From Kumtagia sp052180275 (GTDB lineage: Bacteria; Pseudomonadota; Alphaproteobacteria; Rhizobiales; Rhizobiaceae): 64,000 nt of DNA. The stretch spans positions 4,092,001 through 4,156,000 of the forward strand of contig NZ_CP197465.1 of the NCBI RefSeq assembly GCF_052180275.1, read 5' to 3'. The position numbers and the translations under genes were made by a program. This document shows positions 41,780 to 50,445 of the stretch, piece by piece. The notes under the pieces were generated by a model. It saw only the letters and a program-made list of their open reading frames with translations. It had not been told where the DNA came from and ran no database searches. Each line of letters opens with the position of its first letter. Position 1 is the first letter of the stretch.

Positions 41780-43164
41780 CACGCGCGCTCCGCATGGAGA
41801 TAGGTAACGTTGCTGCGCACCCTCCCCTCAACCAGATCGGTGACGAAGCTAGCCCATGCGTCCAGTGCCGCCCGCTTCTCTTCATGAAAGTCATGCACCT
41901 GATAGACGCCCGCAATGCCGGCGAAGGATCCCGACAGATGGTTCAAAACCCGTTCGGTAACTTCCAACCGGACGCCGAGCCGCTGCATGCCGGCAGCGAC
42001 GGTGCGCCGGAGATCGTGAACCGTCCATGGTGGGATATCTGCATCAGAATCCGATGCTTCTTTCATCAGCCGATCAACGCGCTGTTTCATCCGGGAAAAC
42101 CCGCTGATGGAGCTCTCGCCGTCCGTGGTGAAGACGTAGCTCTTGCTGCCCTTTATGCGGGGCATAGCCTCCAAGAGCGCCATGGCGGCGGCAGAGAGCG
42201 GAACGGCGTGCGGAAGCCCGTTCTTCGCCCTCTCCTTTGGGATCGTCCATACTCGCTGTTCCATGTCGACTTCGCGCCACGTCATTTCGGAAACTTCCGT
42301 CCGGCGCTGACCCGTCAGGATCAGAAATTGAAGGAACGGGCCGAATGGTCCGCTTGGCCGGCGGCCACCGCCCTTGTGCTCACCTTCGTCATTTCGGTCG
42401 TATGCGTCGGCCGCCTGCCACAGCCACCGCAGTTCATCGTCGGTCGAGCCGGGAACATCGGTGCGGCGGATCAGGACGCGGTTGCGGCTGGCGTTTTCCT
42501 CGGAAGGCGGCTGCAAGCCCGCCATCGGCGAGACAGCCAGGATGTCCTTGCCGACACACCAGTTGAAAAACTTCCGCAACTCCGCGAACGCCCGATTGGC
42601 GCCGATAGGCGCAGTCTCCGCCATCCCCTCGACATAGTCGCGGATATCGCGGCGAGTGATCTCCTGCACGCGCTTCGTCGCCCATAAGACCGCAGGCTTG
42701 CCTTCGATGGTTTCCCACTCATCACCCTTAAGGCGCATGCCGAGCAGCCGCGCCTTTTCGGAGAAGTTCCGCCGTTTCGCCGCATACTCCCGGAGGTAGC
42801 GCTCGACCACGACGCGGAAATGGTCGCGTCGGCTGTCGTCGGCGTCCTTCACAAGCCTCTTGGCCGTCAGCTTTTCGGATGCTGGATCAGCGCCGCCGCG
42901 CACGCTGCCAAGGATGTCAGCAGCCTCGATCCTGACTTTCTTCAGTTCGGCGCCAGCCTTCGCAGGATCATCCCCGGCGAGATAGTTGCCGAGCGCCATC
43001 TTTCGCGGCTTGCCATTGTGGCGATATCGAACCGCCCATGACTTCCGGCCGGTCGGCTGCACGACGAAGTAGAGCCCGACCAGCACGCCATCGGGGATTT
43101 CCTGGCGTTTGTCGGGGTCTGGCTTGATCTTCGTAAGCGCCGCGCCTGTGAGTGCCTTTCCCAT
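41779..43164 (-). CDS. int: P4-type tyrosine integrase
   Basis: 461 residues from ATG 43164. N-terminal DUF4102-type arm-binding domain (LTKIKPDPDKRQEIPDGVLVG onward, with GRKSWAVRYRHNGKPRKMALG), core-binding domain about 125-230, catalytic domain with Arg in LTGQRRTEVSEM, HDLRRTVAAGM, the second His in LNHLSG and a tyrosine in GVYQVHDF. It lies beside attR and would act on the tRNA-Thr site. Confidence 0.93.
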   Translation of the reverse strand: MGKALTGAALTKIKPDPDKRQEIPDGVLVGLYFVVQPTGRKSWAVRYRHNGKPRKMALGNYLAGDDPAKAGAELKKVRIEAADILGSVRGGADPASEKLTAKRLVKDADDSRRDHFRVVVERYLREYAAKRRNFSEKARLLGMRLKGDEWETIEGKPAVLWATKRVQEITRRDIRDYVEGMAETAPIGANRAFAELRKFFNWCVGKDILAVSPMAGLQPPSEENASRNRVLIRRTDVPGSTDDELRWLWQAADAYDRNDEGEHKGGGRRPSGPFGPFLQFLILTGQRRTEVSEMTWREVDMEQRVWTIPKERAKNGLPHAVPLSAAAMALLEAMPRIKGSKSYVFTTDGESSISGFSRMKQRVDRLMKEASDSDADIPPWTVHDLRRTVAAGMQRLGVRLEVTERVLNHLSGSFAGIAGVYQVHDFHEEKRAALDAWASFVTDLVEGRVRSNVTYLHAERA

Positions 43165-43177
43165 GGTTTTCCCCTCT

Positions 43178-43222
43178 GGGTAACAACAGGGTAACAAATT
43201 TGCGCGTTATGCGCCGTTACCC
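43178..43222. repeat. GGGTAAC sites in integrase promoter region
   Basis: Direct copies at 43178-43184 and 43189-43195 (11 bases apart) and an inverted copy GTTACCC at 43216-43222. Same motif as near attL and at 38682-38699. Candidate arm sites that would also allow the integrase to control its own promoter. Confidence 0.55.
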
Positions 43223-43326
43223 TGTGTTGCTAACTTAGGCACACACTTGCATGGAAAGCAAGGGTTTGAAAGGCTTTCCTGATGGTTAGATGTTCGGTTG
43301 TGTTAGCCTATGTGGGGCCATCGTAC

Positions 43327-43375
43327 CGGTTTTGTAAACCGAAGGTCGCGGGTTCGATTCCTGCCGGGGGCACCA
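43327..43375 (+). repeat. attR: duplicated 49-bp tRNA-Thr end
   Basis: Perfect copy of 30485-30533 without the 5' half of the tRNA, so it is not a functional gene. Marks the right boundary of the element, about 160 bp from the integrase start. Confidence 0.95.
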
Positions 43376-43522
43376 TTTCGGAACGCGCCAACTCCCTATT
43401 TTCACGACTGAATTGGCGACATTTCGGTTCGTTGCGTTCACTTCGGGTTCGATCGGAAAAGGCGAGAAGGGCGCAGAAATCTGCCGGCCTGCGGCATCGT
43501 CGCGGCATCCGATAGGCCCAAA

Positions 43523-43654
43523 TCACCCATGGACGTTGCCCAAAAGCTGCGCCGTCACTTCGCACCGGCCGTCTTCCGAGTGGACGTAGAGCGCCAAAAT
43601 TATCTCGGGCGTCGAGTGCCCGAGCATCGTCTGCACATTCGAGGCTCTCGCAGC
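43523..43654 (-). pseudogene. Tyrosine integrase C-terminal remnant
   Basis: 44 codons ending in a stop at 43523 read NVQTMLGHSTPEIILALYVH, the last catalytic box (LGH ... LYxH) of a tyrosine recombinase. No N-terminal part is present: upstream in this frame the similarity stops. It does not match the P4-type integrase nearby, so it records an earlier insertion at this tRNA. Confidence 0.75.
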
Positions 43655-44055
43655 GGGATTGGCTGTATCGCAACAACAACCTCCCATCCGCGCTTCGGAG
43701 GGACAACCTTCGTGTCGACGACACCGAAAGCGCTCTTACCCGGAAGCTGCAATGCAGATAACAATTGCACGCAGATCGCCGGAGTGGGAAGTGATATGGC
43801 AGCCCCGCTTGAAGCAGCCTCAACCGACTGCCGATGGACCAGGACCCGTTGGCGAGAATGATTCGCGCTGCCTTCACCCAAATTCAAGAGTCAGTTCCGC
43901 ATGGCTATTCACGCCGACGAAACGCAAATCTTTGATTCCGCAGCCTTGCGAAGCATTTTTCCTCCGGGCACAGATATCCTGTATCCCGGCAGCCGGGCCG
44001 AAGCGCGAGTAATTTTTGCTATCGACACGAAAGTAACTGAGCAGTTCCATAAAAT
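43655..44055. other. Intergenic, no feature recognised
   Basis: About 400 bases between the integrase remnant and the glycosyltransferase gene; its right part is relatively A/T-rich and could hold the promoter of that gene. No convincing reading frame or RNA seen. Confidence 0.4.
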
Positions 44056-47000
44056 ATGAGTATAATATCAACGTCTTTCGGCGAAAATAACGATATTGAC
44101 GATTCTGGAGGCGGAAATCTCTCAGTAAACGGCTGGAGCATCATCACCCAGGATGCCGGATTTTCAGCCGTGCTGTCCAGTTCTCAGCGAGGACTAGAAC
44201 TTTCCGTTCCATCGGAAGCGAAGAATCTTCATTTGCAGGCGGGCCTTCCGATTCCGATCGAGGCCAGCGGGGCGTCGTTGCAGTTGTCCTGTTCGCTATA
44301 TTCGCAAGAGCGTCAGCACTTGCGAAAGGCCTTGGCGGAGATTGCCGTGTTCCGGGTGAACAAAGCGGGACGCCAGGCTCCGCTTCTGCGTGTGTTCGAC
44401 ACGCTTCTGCGCGAGGAGGGCGTAGACGAACTGAGGGTGGAGGCAGCGGTTTCCTGGCCGCTGCGAGAGGCCGAGCATATCGTGTCGCTCCGCTTCAGGG
44501 CGGGCACGCCGGCTTTCACGATCTCGCGGATCGTCGTGTCGGTAGCGTCGCTGCCCGTCGCGAAAGCCGCTGTGCCGGTGCGGCGTCCCTGGCCAAGCGG
44601 CGGATCGGCGCCGGCGCAACTGCGCGCGGCCGTCGTCACGTGGGAAGTCGGCGACAATCCGTTCGGCCGCGCCCACGCCCTCGCCGACATGATCTTGCGC
44701 CGGCATGGCGTCGAAATCCTCGGCTCGGCCTTTACCAGGCCGGGCCAAGGGATCTGGGCGCCGCTCCGGGACACAGTCCTGCCGGTACGCAGCCTGCCCG
44801 GCGCGCCCATGAGCGAGTTCGTGCCCGCCGTTCAGGCGTTCGTGGAAGGCGCCACCTGCGACATCGTCCACCTGTCCAAATATCGATTCCCCGGCATGCT
44901 GATGGCGATGCTTCTGAAGCACCGCTTGGCCTGCCCTGTCGTGCTTGACCTCGACGACCGCGAAACCGCCTTCTTTCCTGAAGGAACCACGACGGCCCGT
45001 CTCGAAGACCTGGCCGCCGCGGGGGAAGTGCCTGCCGATCTCGGCGCGCCGAACGGCGCGTTCTGGACGGGAATCGCGGAAGGGCTCATACCGACATTCG
45101 AGGATCGGACCGTCGTGAACAAGACGCTGGGCGATCGCTTCGGCGGTCTCCTCGTTCGACATGCGCGCGACGAAACCGTTTTCTGCCCCGATCCGGTCCG
45201 TCGTCAGCGCGTTCGCTCCAAAATGCAGTTGACGGACGAGGATCGTGTCGTCCTCTTCGCCGGCACGCCCCGGCGCCACAAGGGCTTGGCGCGTTTGCTC
45301 GCTGTGCTGGACAGGCTTGCCGATCCGCGCCTGCTGCTTGTCGTCGCCGGCACCATCCACGACCGCGGCTTCGCGCGCGAACTGGCCGCGTTCACGAAGG
45401 CCAGGGTCAAATTCCTGCCCGACCTGCCCTTTTCGGAGTTGTCGGATCTGCTTCAATCGGCAGACGGGGTTTGCCTGCTGCAGGACAAGGAATCGCCGAT
45501 CTCGGAATTCCAAACGCCTGCAAAACTGTCCGACGCGCTGGCGCTTGGCATTCCGGTGGCGATGTCGCCGGTTCCGTCGGTCGCGGACGCGATACAACAG
45601 GGGCTTGTCACACCGGTTGTCGACGATGATGACATCCAGGCTTGGCTGCTCGGCATCGCCGAAGGGCGGGATACCCCGGCCGACCGGCAACGCCGCCTCG
45701 ATGGCTTCGACGCGGAGTTCAGTTACGGCGTGAACTGTGCCCGGATCGAGCGCGCCTTTTCCCGGGCGCTGTCGCGGCCCGTGACATGGAACGACGAGTG
45801 GACCCGCCTCTTCCGCGAGATCAATCGCCGGTTCGGTTCGGCCTTGCCGGAGGATCCTCCCGCATGGGCGCGCAAAGGCGCCATCACCGCCCCGGCGTTG
45901 CGTCGCAGACGACCGATCGATCTTGTCTGTTTCTGGAAACAGAACGACACGGGTATCTACGGCCGTCGCCACGACATGTTGCTGAAATACCTGCGCCAGA
46001 GCGAACAGGTCGGCACGATCGTTCAGTTCGATGCACCGGTGCGGGTGGACCGTCTGCGCAACGAGGAGCGTGCGGGCGCCGAATCCGCCTACCACCACGG
46101 CAAGCTGATCGCCGACGCCACTGCCCGCCGATTCCTCGAGATCGACGATAAGCCGGGTTTGGTGAAGCGGACCTTCGTCTACGGGCGGGAGCCGGGCGTC
46201 AGCTATCTCGGGCGCAGCCTGCCGAGGATCGAGGATTACCAGAGCTATGTCGCCGACACGATTGCCCGCCATTGCAGCGGTAACGTCGTCGGCTGGGCCT
46301 GGCCGGTTGCGCCGATGTATGCCGACATCGCCGAAGGGCTCGGTTTTGACCTCAGCGTGGTTGACCTGGTCGATGACCAGCGGGTGATGGTGCGCGACCA
46401 GGAGCAAGCCAATGAAGTGGAAGCGGTCTATCGCCAGACGCTCGCACAAGCCGATCTCGTGTTCGCCAATTGCGGAGCGGTGGGGGAGGCGTTCGCGCCG
46501 CTGAGTCCCGCGCCAATCCATGTCGTGCCGAACGCCTGCGAATTCTATGCTGCCGGTGGCCGCCGCCCCCGCGAACTGGAAGGCATCGACGGGCCGATCA
46601 TCGGCTATGTCGGCAACCTTCGCTCGCGCGTGGACGTGACTCTTCTGGACGACCTGATTGGCCAGCGGCCATCCTGGACCTTTGTCGTGATCGGTTCGGC
46701 GCACGGCACCACCGACATTCTGGGCCTGCGGCGCCATCCGAACCTGCGCCTGCTCGGACCGAAAGTCTATGAGGAGGCCTTGGCGTTCATGCGCTGCTTC
46801 GACGTGGCCATCATGCCGCACCTGCACAACGCCGTCAGCGAGCGGATGAATCCGCTGAAGCTTTATGTCTATGTGGCGCTGGGTTTGCCGGTGGTGGCGA
46901 CCGACGTCGCCAATATGGACGATCTGCGGGGCCGCATCGACATCGCCGGCAGTCCGGCGGACTTCCTTTCGAAGCTGGACTCGGCCGTGGCTCGGCGCGC

Positions 47001-47109
47001 CTTCACCGGACCGCACCAGCCGCGGACGGCCGAGGAGCTTTGGCCCATATCCTGGCCCAAACGGGTGGCCGATATGCTCGATCTCTGCAAGCAGGCGCTC
47101 AAGATTTGA
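44056..47109 (+). CDS. Twin-domain glycosyltransferase (two GT4-like modules)
   Basis: 1017 residues. Residues 1-180 are beta-rich and lack a known motif. A first GT-B module spans about 190-560 (CDIVHLSKYRFPGML, VVLDLDDRETAFF, VVLFAGTPRRHKGLARLLAVLD, SEFQTPAKLSDALALGIPVAM). A second spans about 615-1010 (DLVCFWKQNDTGIYGRRHDML, DGPIIGYVGNLRSRVD, SERMNPLKLYVYVALGLPVVA with the acidic residue typical of donor binding). Two modules suggest addition of two sugars in sequence to one acceptor. Cytosolic; no membrane helix. Confidence 0.85.
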   Translation: MSIISTSFGENNDIDDSGGGNLSVNGWSIITQDAGFSAVLSSSQRGLELSVPSEAKNLHLQAGLPIPIEASGASLQLSCSLYSQERQHLRKALAEIAVFRVNKAGRQAPLLRVFDTLLREEGVDELRVEAAVSWPLREAEHIVSLRFRAGTPAFTISRIVVSVASLPVAKAAVPVRRPWPSGGSAPAQLRAAVVTWEVGDNPFGRAHALADMILRRHGVEILGSAFTRPGQGIWAPLRDTVLPVRSLPGAPMSEFVPAVQAFVEGATCDIVHLSKYRFPGMLMAMLLKHRLACPVVLDLDDRETAFFPEGTTTARLEDLAAAGEVPADLGAPNGAFWTGIAEGLIPTFEDRTVVNKTLGDRFGGLLVRHARDETVFCPDPVRRQRVRSKMQLTDEDRVVLFAGTPRRHKGLARLLAVLDRLADPRLLLVVAGTIHDRGFARELAAFTKARVKFLPDLPFSELSDLLQSADGVCLLQDKESPISEFQTPAKLSDALALGIPVAMSPVPSVADAIQQGLVTPVVDDDDIQAWLLGIAEGRDTPADRQRRLDGFDAEFSYGVNCARIERAFSRALSRPVTWNDEWTRLFREINRRFGSALPEDPPAWARKGAITAPALRRRRPIDLVCFWKQNDTGIYGRRHDMLLKYLRQSEQVGTIVQFDAPVRVDRLRNEERAGAESAYHHGKLIADATARRFLEIDDKPGLVKRTFVYGREPGVSYLGRSLPRIEDYQSYVADTIARHCSGNVVGWAWPVAPMYADIAEGLGFDLSVVDLVDDQRVMVRDQEQANEVEAVYRQTLAQADLVFANCGAVGEAFAPLSPAPIHVVPNACEFYAAGGRRPRELEGIDGPIIGYVGNLRSRVDVTLLDDLIGQRPSWTFVVIGSAHGTTDILGLRRHPNLRLLGPKVYEEALAFMRCFDVAIMPHLHNAVSERMNPLKLYVYVALGLPVVATDVANMDDLRGRIDIAGSPADFLSKLDSAVARRAFTGPHQPRTAEELWPISWPKRVADMLDLCKQALKI

Positions 47110-47121
47110 GGGAAGCCCCAA

Positions 47122-47145
47122 AAGCCTATGGCGGGCCGTAGGCTT
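47122..47145. terminator. Hairpin between convergent genes
   Basis: 7-bp stem AAGCCTA / TAGGCTT with a 10-base loop, just after the glycosyltransferase stop. No U-run on either strand, so it is only a weak terminator candidate. Confidence 0.3.
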
Positions 47146-47201
47146 GCTTGGAACTGCGGACCGGCGCGCCAAAACAGGGGCCGGCTCCTACACAACAAGC
47201 C

Positions 47202-48815
47202 TCAAGCTGGCGGCGTCTCCGGCGAAAAAGCGCTGGTAAGCTCACGGTGCAAGGCTTGGGTCAGCGTCAAAGTTTGCAGACGAGCCTCATACAGAGCGCG
47301 CGCGCTTTCGAACTCGCCTTGCGCGGCCAGCAATCGCACCAGCCTGACCACGGGCCAAGGGTTGTTCGGATGTTGGGTTTGCAAGGCGGTGAGGCGGGCA
47401 TGGGCGGATGCCGCGTCGCCCGAGCGCTCCAGCCATTCGGCTTCGAGCAAGGCAAGCCGAAGGCTGTTCGGCCAGCGCGCCAGGGCGTCGGCGATGCGGC
47501 GGCCCAGGGCAGCTTCGGCAGGACCGCGCAAAGCCGCTGCGATCGCTTGCGCCACGCGATCCGGATCGTCGGCCGCCGCACGGTCTTCCGCCATCGCCTG
47601 ATCCAAGCTGGACCACTCCCCGAATGAGGCGTTGGCAGAGGAAACGGCTTCGCGCAGCGTGGCGCGGCCTTTGGCGGCGGAAGGACTGGGAGGAGAGGTC
47701 AGCAGCCGGCGAAGTCGGGCGCCATGGCCGTCGATCAGTTTGTCGGCGGCGGCGAGCCTGTCCAGGAGTGGCGCCGCAAGGGGCTGGAGCAACGTCGCGG
47801 CCGTGCGCTCGGCGTCCTCCCAGCTTTCCTGCAGGCGATCCGGTTCGCCGAGCTGCTCGAGCAGGCCGAGAAATTTCACCATGCGGGTGCGAGCGATGGC
47901 GATGCCGGGCCGGCGGTAGGCGAGCGCGGTGATCAGCCCGTGCATGGAGGAACCGACATAGGCCCGTGCGTGGGCGATGAGGCCGGCGATCTCCTTCAAC
48001 CCGCGCGGCCGATCCACCACCAGCACGTCGCCCTCGAACAGGGAGGATGCCTCGCGCGCCAGGGTGTCGTCGCGGTGGCAAGGGCCGATGGCCACCAGCA
48101 CCGGGACGGCGCCGAGGGAGGCTGCGATGCGTCCCGCGACCGCGCAGGCGGCGGGCAGGCCGGAACCGATATAGCGGTCGTTGAGATGAAAGACGATCCA
48201 ACGCTCCGGCACAGCCATGCCGCGGCTTTCGAATGCGGCCCGCGCGTGATCCTGCAGCGTGGCCGCCGGCCACACCGCGCCGAGCTTCAGCACCGTATCG
48301 GGCAGGACATCGATGTCGAACGTGCTGCCGCCGAGATAGACGCGGCTCGCTTCGTCGCGGACGCAGAGATGATCGGCAGCGTCGAGCGCCAGGTCCCGTA
48401 GCCGGCGAACCCACGCCCCTTCCAGTGGGGAGGGCACGCCCGGCGCGTTCCAGGCGAGAGCAGCGCCGGAGCGCGCGGCGAGGATGGAGGCGCCAAGCCA
48501 CAGCGAGGCATAGGTGAAGCGGGGGTCCGGGAAAGCGCCGGCGTAATCGGCCAGCGGGGTCGGGTTCGCGTGAACGATGTTGCCGCCGCCGATCAGGCAC
48601 AGAGCCGGCGGCGGATCCCGGCCAAAAGCCGTGACGGCGCGAGCCTGCACGACGTCCTCCCAGTCCGGCGCGCCGCCACGCGGCGAATAGCAGCGCAGGT
48701 CGTCGGGCGACGTGCCAAGCAGATGCGCCGCGACATGGGGAAACAGCAGATCGCCGTAGTTCGCAACATCAAACGTTCCGAAAAGGGCGACGCCGTCCGG
48801 TGGCGGACGGCTCAT
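47202..48815 (-). CDS. Polysaccharide pyruvyl transferase-like protein with C-terminal TPR
   Basis: 537 residues. Residues 1-340 follow the PS_pyruv_trans pattern: GTFDVANYGDLLFPHVAAHL at 13-32, LIGGGNIVH, WNAPGVPSP, VRDEAS and GSSMHGLITALAYRRPGIAI. Residues about 400-530 are TPR-like helices (HPNNPWPVVRLVRLLAAQG) that match the TPR region of the protein at 50446-52128. Family members move pyruvate from PEP to a sugar or act as GT-B transferases. One of three paralogues in the locus; overlaps the methyltransferase gene by 4 bases. Confidence 0.8.
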   Translation of the reverse strand: MSRPPPDGVALFGTFDVANYGDLLFPHVAAHLLGTSPDDLRCYSPRGGAPDWEDVVQARAVTAFGRDPPPALCLIGGGNIVHANPTPLADYAGAFPDPRFTYASLWLGASILAARSGAALAWNAPGVPSPLEGAWVRRLRDLALDAADHLCVRDEASRVYLGGSTFDIDVLPDTVLKLGAVWPAATLQDHARAAFESRGMAVPERWIVFHLNDRYIGSGLPAACAVAGRIAASLGAVPVLVAIGPCHRDDTLAREASSLFEGDVLVVDRPRGLKEIAGLIAHARAYVGSSMHGLITALAYRRPGIAIARTRMVKFLGLLEQLGEPDRLQESWEDAERTAATLLQPLAAPLLDRLAAADKLIDGHGARLRRLLTSPPSPSAAKGRATLREAVSSANASFGEWSSLDQAMAEDRAAADDPDRVAQAIAAALRGPAEAALGRRIADALARWPNSLRLALLEAEWLERSGDAASAHARLTALQTQHPNNPWPVVRLVRLLAAQGEFESARALYEARLQTLTLTQALHRELTSAFSPETPPA

Positions 48816-49480
48816 GCCGCGGCGCGTTTGCGATAAGCGCGGCGGTGCTCGCGCCTGCCGTAGCCGATGTCGAGCTTTGTGTAGTCCTCGTCATGATCCA
48901 TGAAGAGATCGCAGATCAACTGGACATGCGCGGTCTCGATCTGGTCTTCTGTGTAGAGCTCGAGAATGCCGGGGTAGACGGAAGGCCTCAGGGTAGGCGA
49001 GACGGCGAACGACCAGTCGTAGTCGTCGAAGAGGATGATGCCGCCGGGCTTGAGCAGTTCCTTCAGCAGCATCGCGGCGGGCGCGTCGTGGTGAAAGGCG
49101 TGGCCACCGTCGAGGAAGACGAAATCGAAGACCGGCGCCGGCCCACCGGCGGCACGGCGGGCCTGCAGCATCTTCGCCAGCGCCCAATTGTAGCTGTCGA
49201 GCTTGCGGCGAGTGTTGCCGTGATAAACGACATTCCTGAAGCCGAGCCCGTCGAGGTCGGGTTTCAAATCATCCAGCCGGCTCGAATAATCGAAAAGGTG
49301 GAACTCGCCGCGATTGTCGAGCAGGCGGCAGATCGCCGAGGTGGTGGCGCCGATGCCGATGCCGACTTCGCACAGCACCGGCTCGGGATTCTGCGCCAGA
49401 ACCTGCGTCAGCAGATTGAGGGCGTGCTCGTTCGGCTTGGAAATGTGGAAATTGGCCGGATCGGTAAGCTTCTCTAACAT
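48812..49480 (-). CDS. SAM-dependent methyltransferase (class I)
   Basis: 222 residues from ATG 49480. SAM-binding motif I is LCEVGIGIGATTSAICRLL near 36-54; acidic strand FHLFDYSS; FDFVFLDGGHAFHHDAP near 118-134 is typical of the Methyltransf_24/TylF-like group, often sugar O-methyltransferases with metal ligands; LKPGGIILFDDYDW follows. First gene of a two-gene unit with the pyruvyl-transferase-like/TPR gene. Confidence 0.85.
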   Translation of the reverse strand: MLEKLTDPANFHISKPNEHALNLLTQVLAQNPEPVLCEVGIGIGATTSAICRLLDNRGEFHLFDYSSRLDDLKPDLDGLGFRNVVYHGNTRRKLDSYNWALAKMLQARRAAGGPAPVFDFVFLDGGHAFHHDAPAAMLLKELLKPGGIILFDDYDWSFAVSPTLRPSVYPGILELYTEDQIETAHVQLICDLFMDHDEDYTKLDIGYGRREHRRAYRKRAAA

Positions 49481-49644
49481 GATCTTCCAACCCGCCTGAT
49501 CGCCGTGAATCTTTTCAATCGACTAAGGCAGCGTTAGAGCGACTGTCAACCCAACGGGAAGCGGCGTTCGTTCACGATCCTTTCGACGTGTTCGCTCGCG
49601 TCGACATCTTGCGCGCGGCGCCGATGCTCCGTAGCTGAGTTGGC

Positions 49645-50370
49645 ATGATCGAATTCGCATTGACCCATCTGCAAGCGCCGTTTCGCATGAACGAGCCGGA
49701 CCCGCGCATCTCACTTCCAGCGTTGGGCCAACTCCCGCTGCGATTGAGGACATTCCGCTGGCTACTCTCCGAGACCTGGCCGCAGGCTGGGGGAAAGCGC
49801 CTTCTCGATCTTGGCGCGGGACCCTGCCTGTTCGCGCGGATCGCGAACCGCCACGGCTTTTCAGTGACCGCCGTCGATGCGAGGATGCCGTGGACGGCCG
49901 CCGACATCGAAGCCGGCCGAGGTTCTGCTGGATCTGGCGCCGTCTTCAAGGATGACGAGTTCGTTTTCATCCAAAAGGATTTGCGCGAAGTCGACGACCT
50001 GTCGGGCTTCGACGTCATCGCCTGTATCGGAGTGCTCTATCACCTGCCCTTCGCGGATCAGCGGAATCTGCTCGCGCGCTGCGCGGGGCGCGCGATGGTG
50101 ATCGACACCGAAATCTATGACGCCTCCCGGATTCCCGAGACCGAGGTTGACCGCTTCCAGCCGGCGACCGTCGAAGGAGGCTATTCGGGAGCCTTCTGCC
50201 GGGAGCAGGGCCAGGTCTACTCGTCGCACGGCGACGCGTTCAGCTTCTGGTTCGACGAGAATAGCATCCTGCGCTTCTTCGCGGATGCCGGCTTCTCGCG
50301 CGTCACCGTGGTGGAACCTCAGTATTTTTCGGCTTTCGGGCCGAGGCGCTGGTTTGTCCTGGACGGCTGA
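49645..50370 (+). CDS. SAM-dependent methyltransferase (class I)
   Basis: 241 residues (ATG 49645; ATG 49687 would remove 14). Motif I RLLDLGAGPCLFARIANRHG near 52-71, then VTAVDARMPW, DVIACIGVLYHLPF as motif IV, and a C-terminal segment SFWFDENSILRFFADAGF common in small-molecule and sugar methyltransferases. Alone on the plus strand, convergent with the 8-gene operon. Substrate unknown. Confidence 0.85.
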   Translation: MIEFALTHLQAPFRMNEPDPRISLPALGQLPLRLRTFRWLLSETWPQAGGKRLLDLGAGPCLFARIANRHGFSVTAVDARMPWTAADIEAGRGSAGSGAVFKDDEFVFIQKDLREVDDLSGFDVIACIGVLYHLPFADQRNLLARCAGRAMVIDTEIYDASRIPETEVDRFQPATVEGGYSGAFCREQGQVYSSHGDAFSFWFDENSILRFFADAGFSRVTVVEPQYFSAFGPRRWFVLDG

Positions 50371-50445
50371 TTGAACTGACGATGTGAGCATTTGCGGCGA
50401 AGCGCAGCCCACCAAAGCGGCCGCCGTATTCCGAGCGCGCTCCGA

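Larger units (their letters stand above)
30485..43375. mobile_element. 12.8-kb tRNA-Thr-integrated phage-satellite-like element
   Basis: Bounded by a perfect 49-bp direct repeat of the tRNA-Thr 3' portion. The integrase lies next to attR and transcribes away from it. A nearly unbroken minus-strand operon from 43164 to 34099 encodes integration, control, replication and internal-virion/polyvalent-type proteins; accessory genes (Tat-signal protein, DUF2971, membrane protein) lie by attL. No terminase, portal, capsid or tail-tube gene was found. Confidence 0.85.

Noticed and set aside
43327..43375. Second tRNA-Thr gene
   Set aside because: Only the 3' 49 bases are present; D-arm and 5' acceptor strand are missing, so it is an attachment repeat.
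44296..47172. 958-codon minus-strand frame opposite the twin glycosyltransferase
   Set aside because: Very long but His/Arg-rich and without motifs, a typical complement frame of a high-GC gene.
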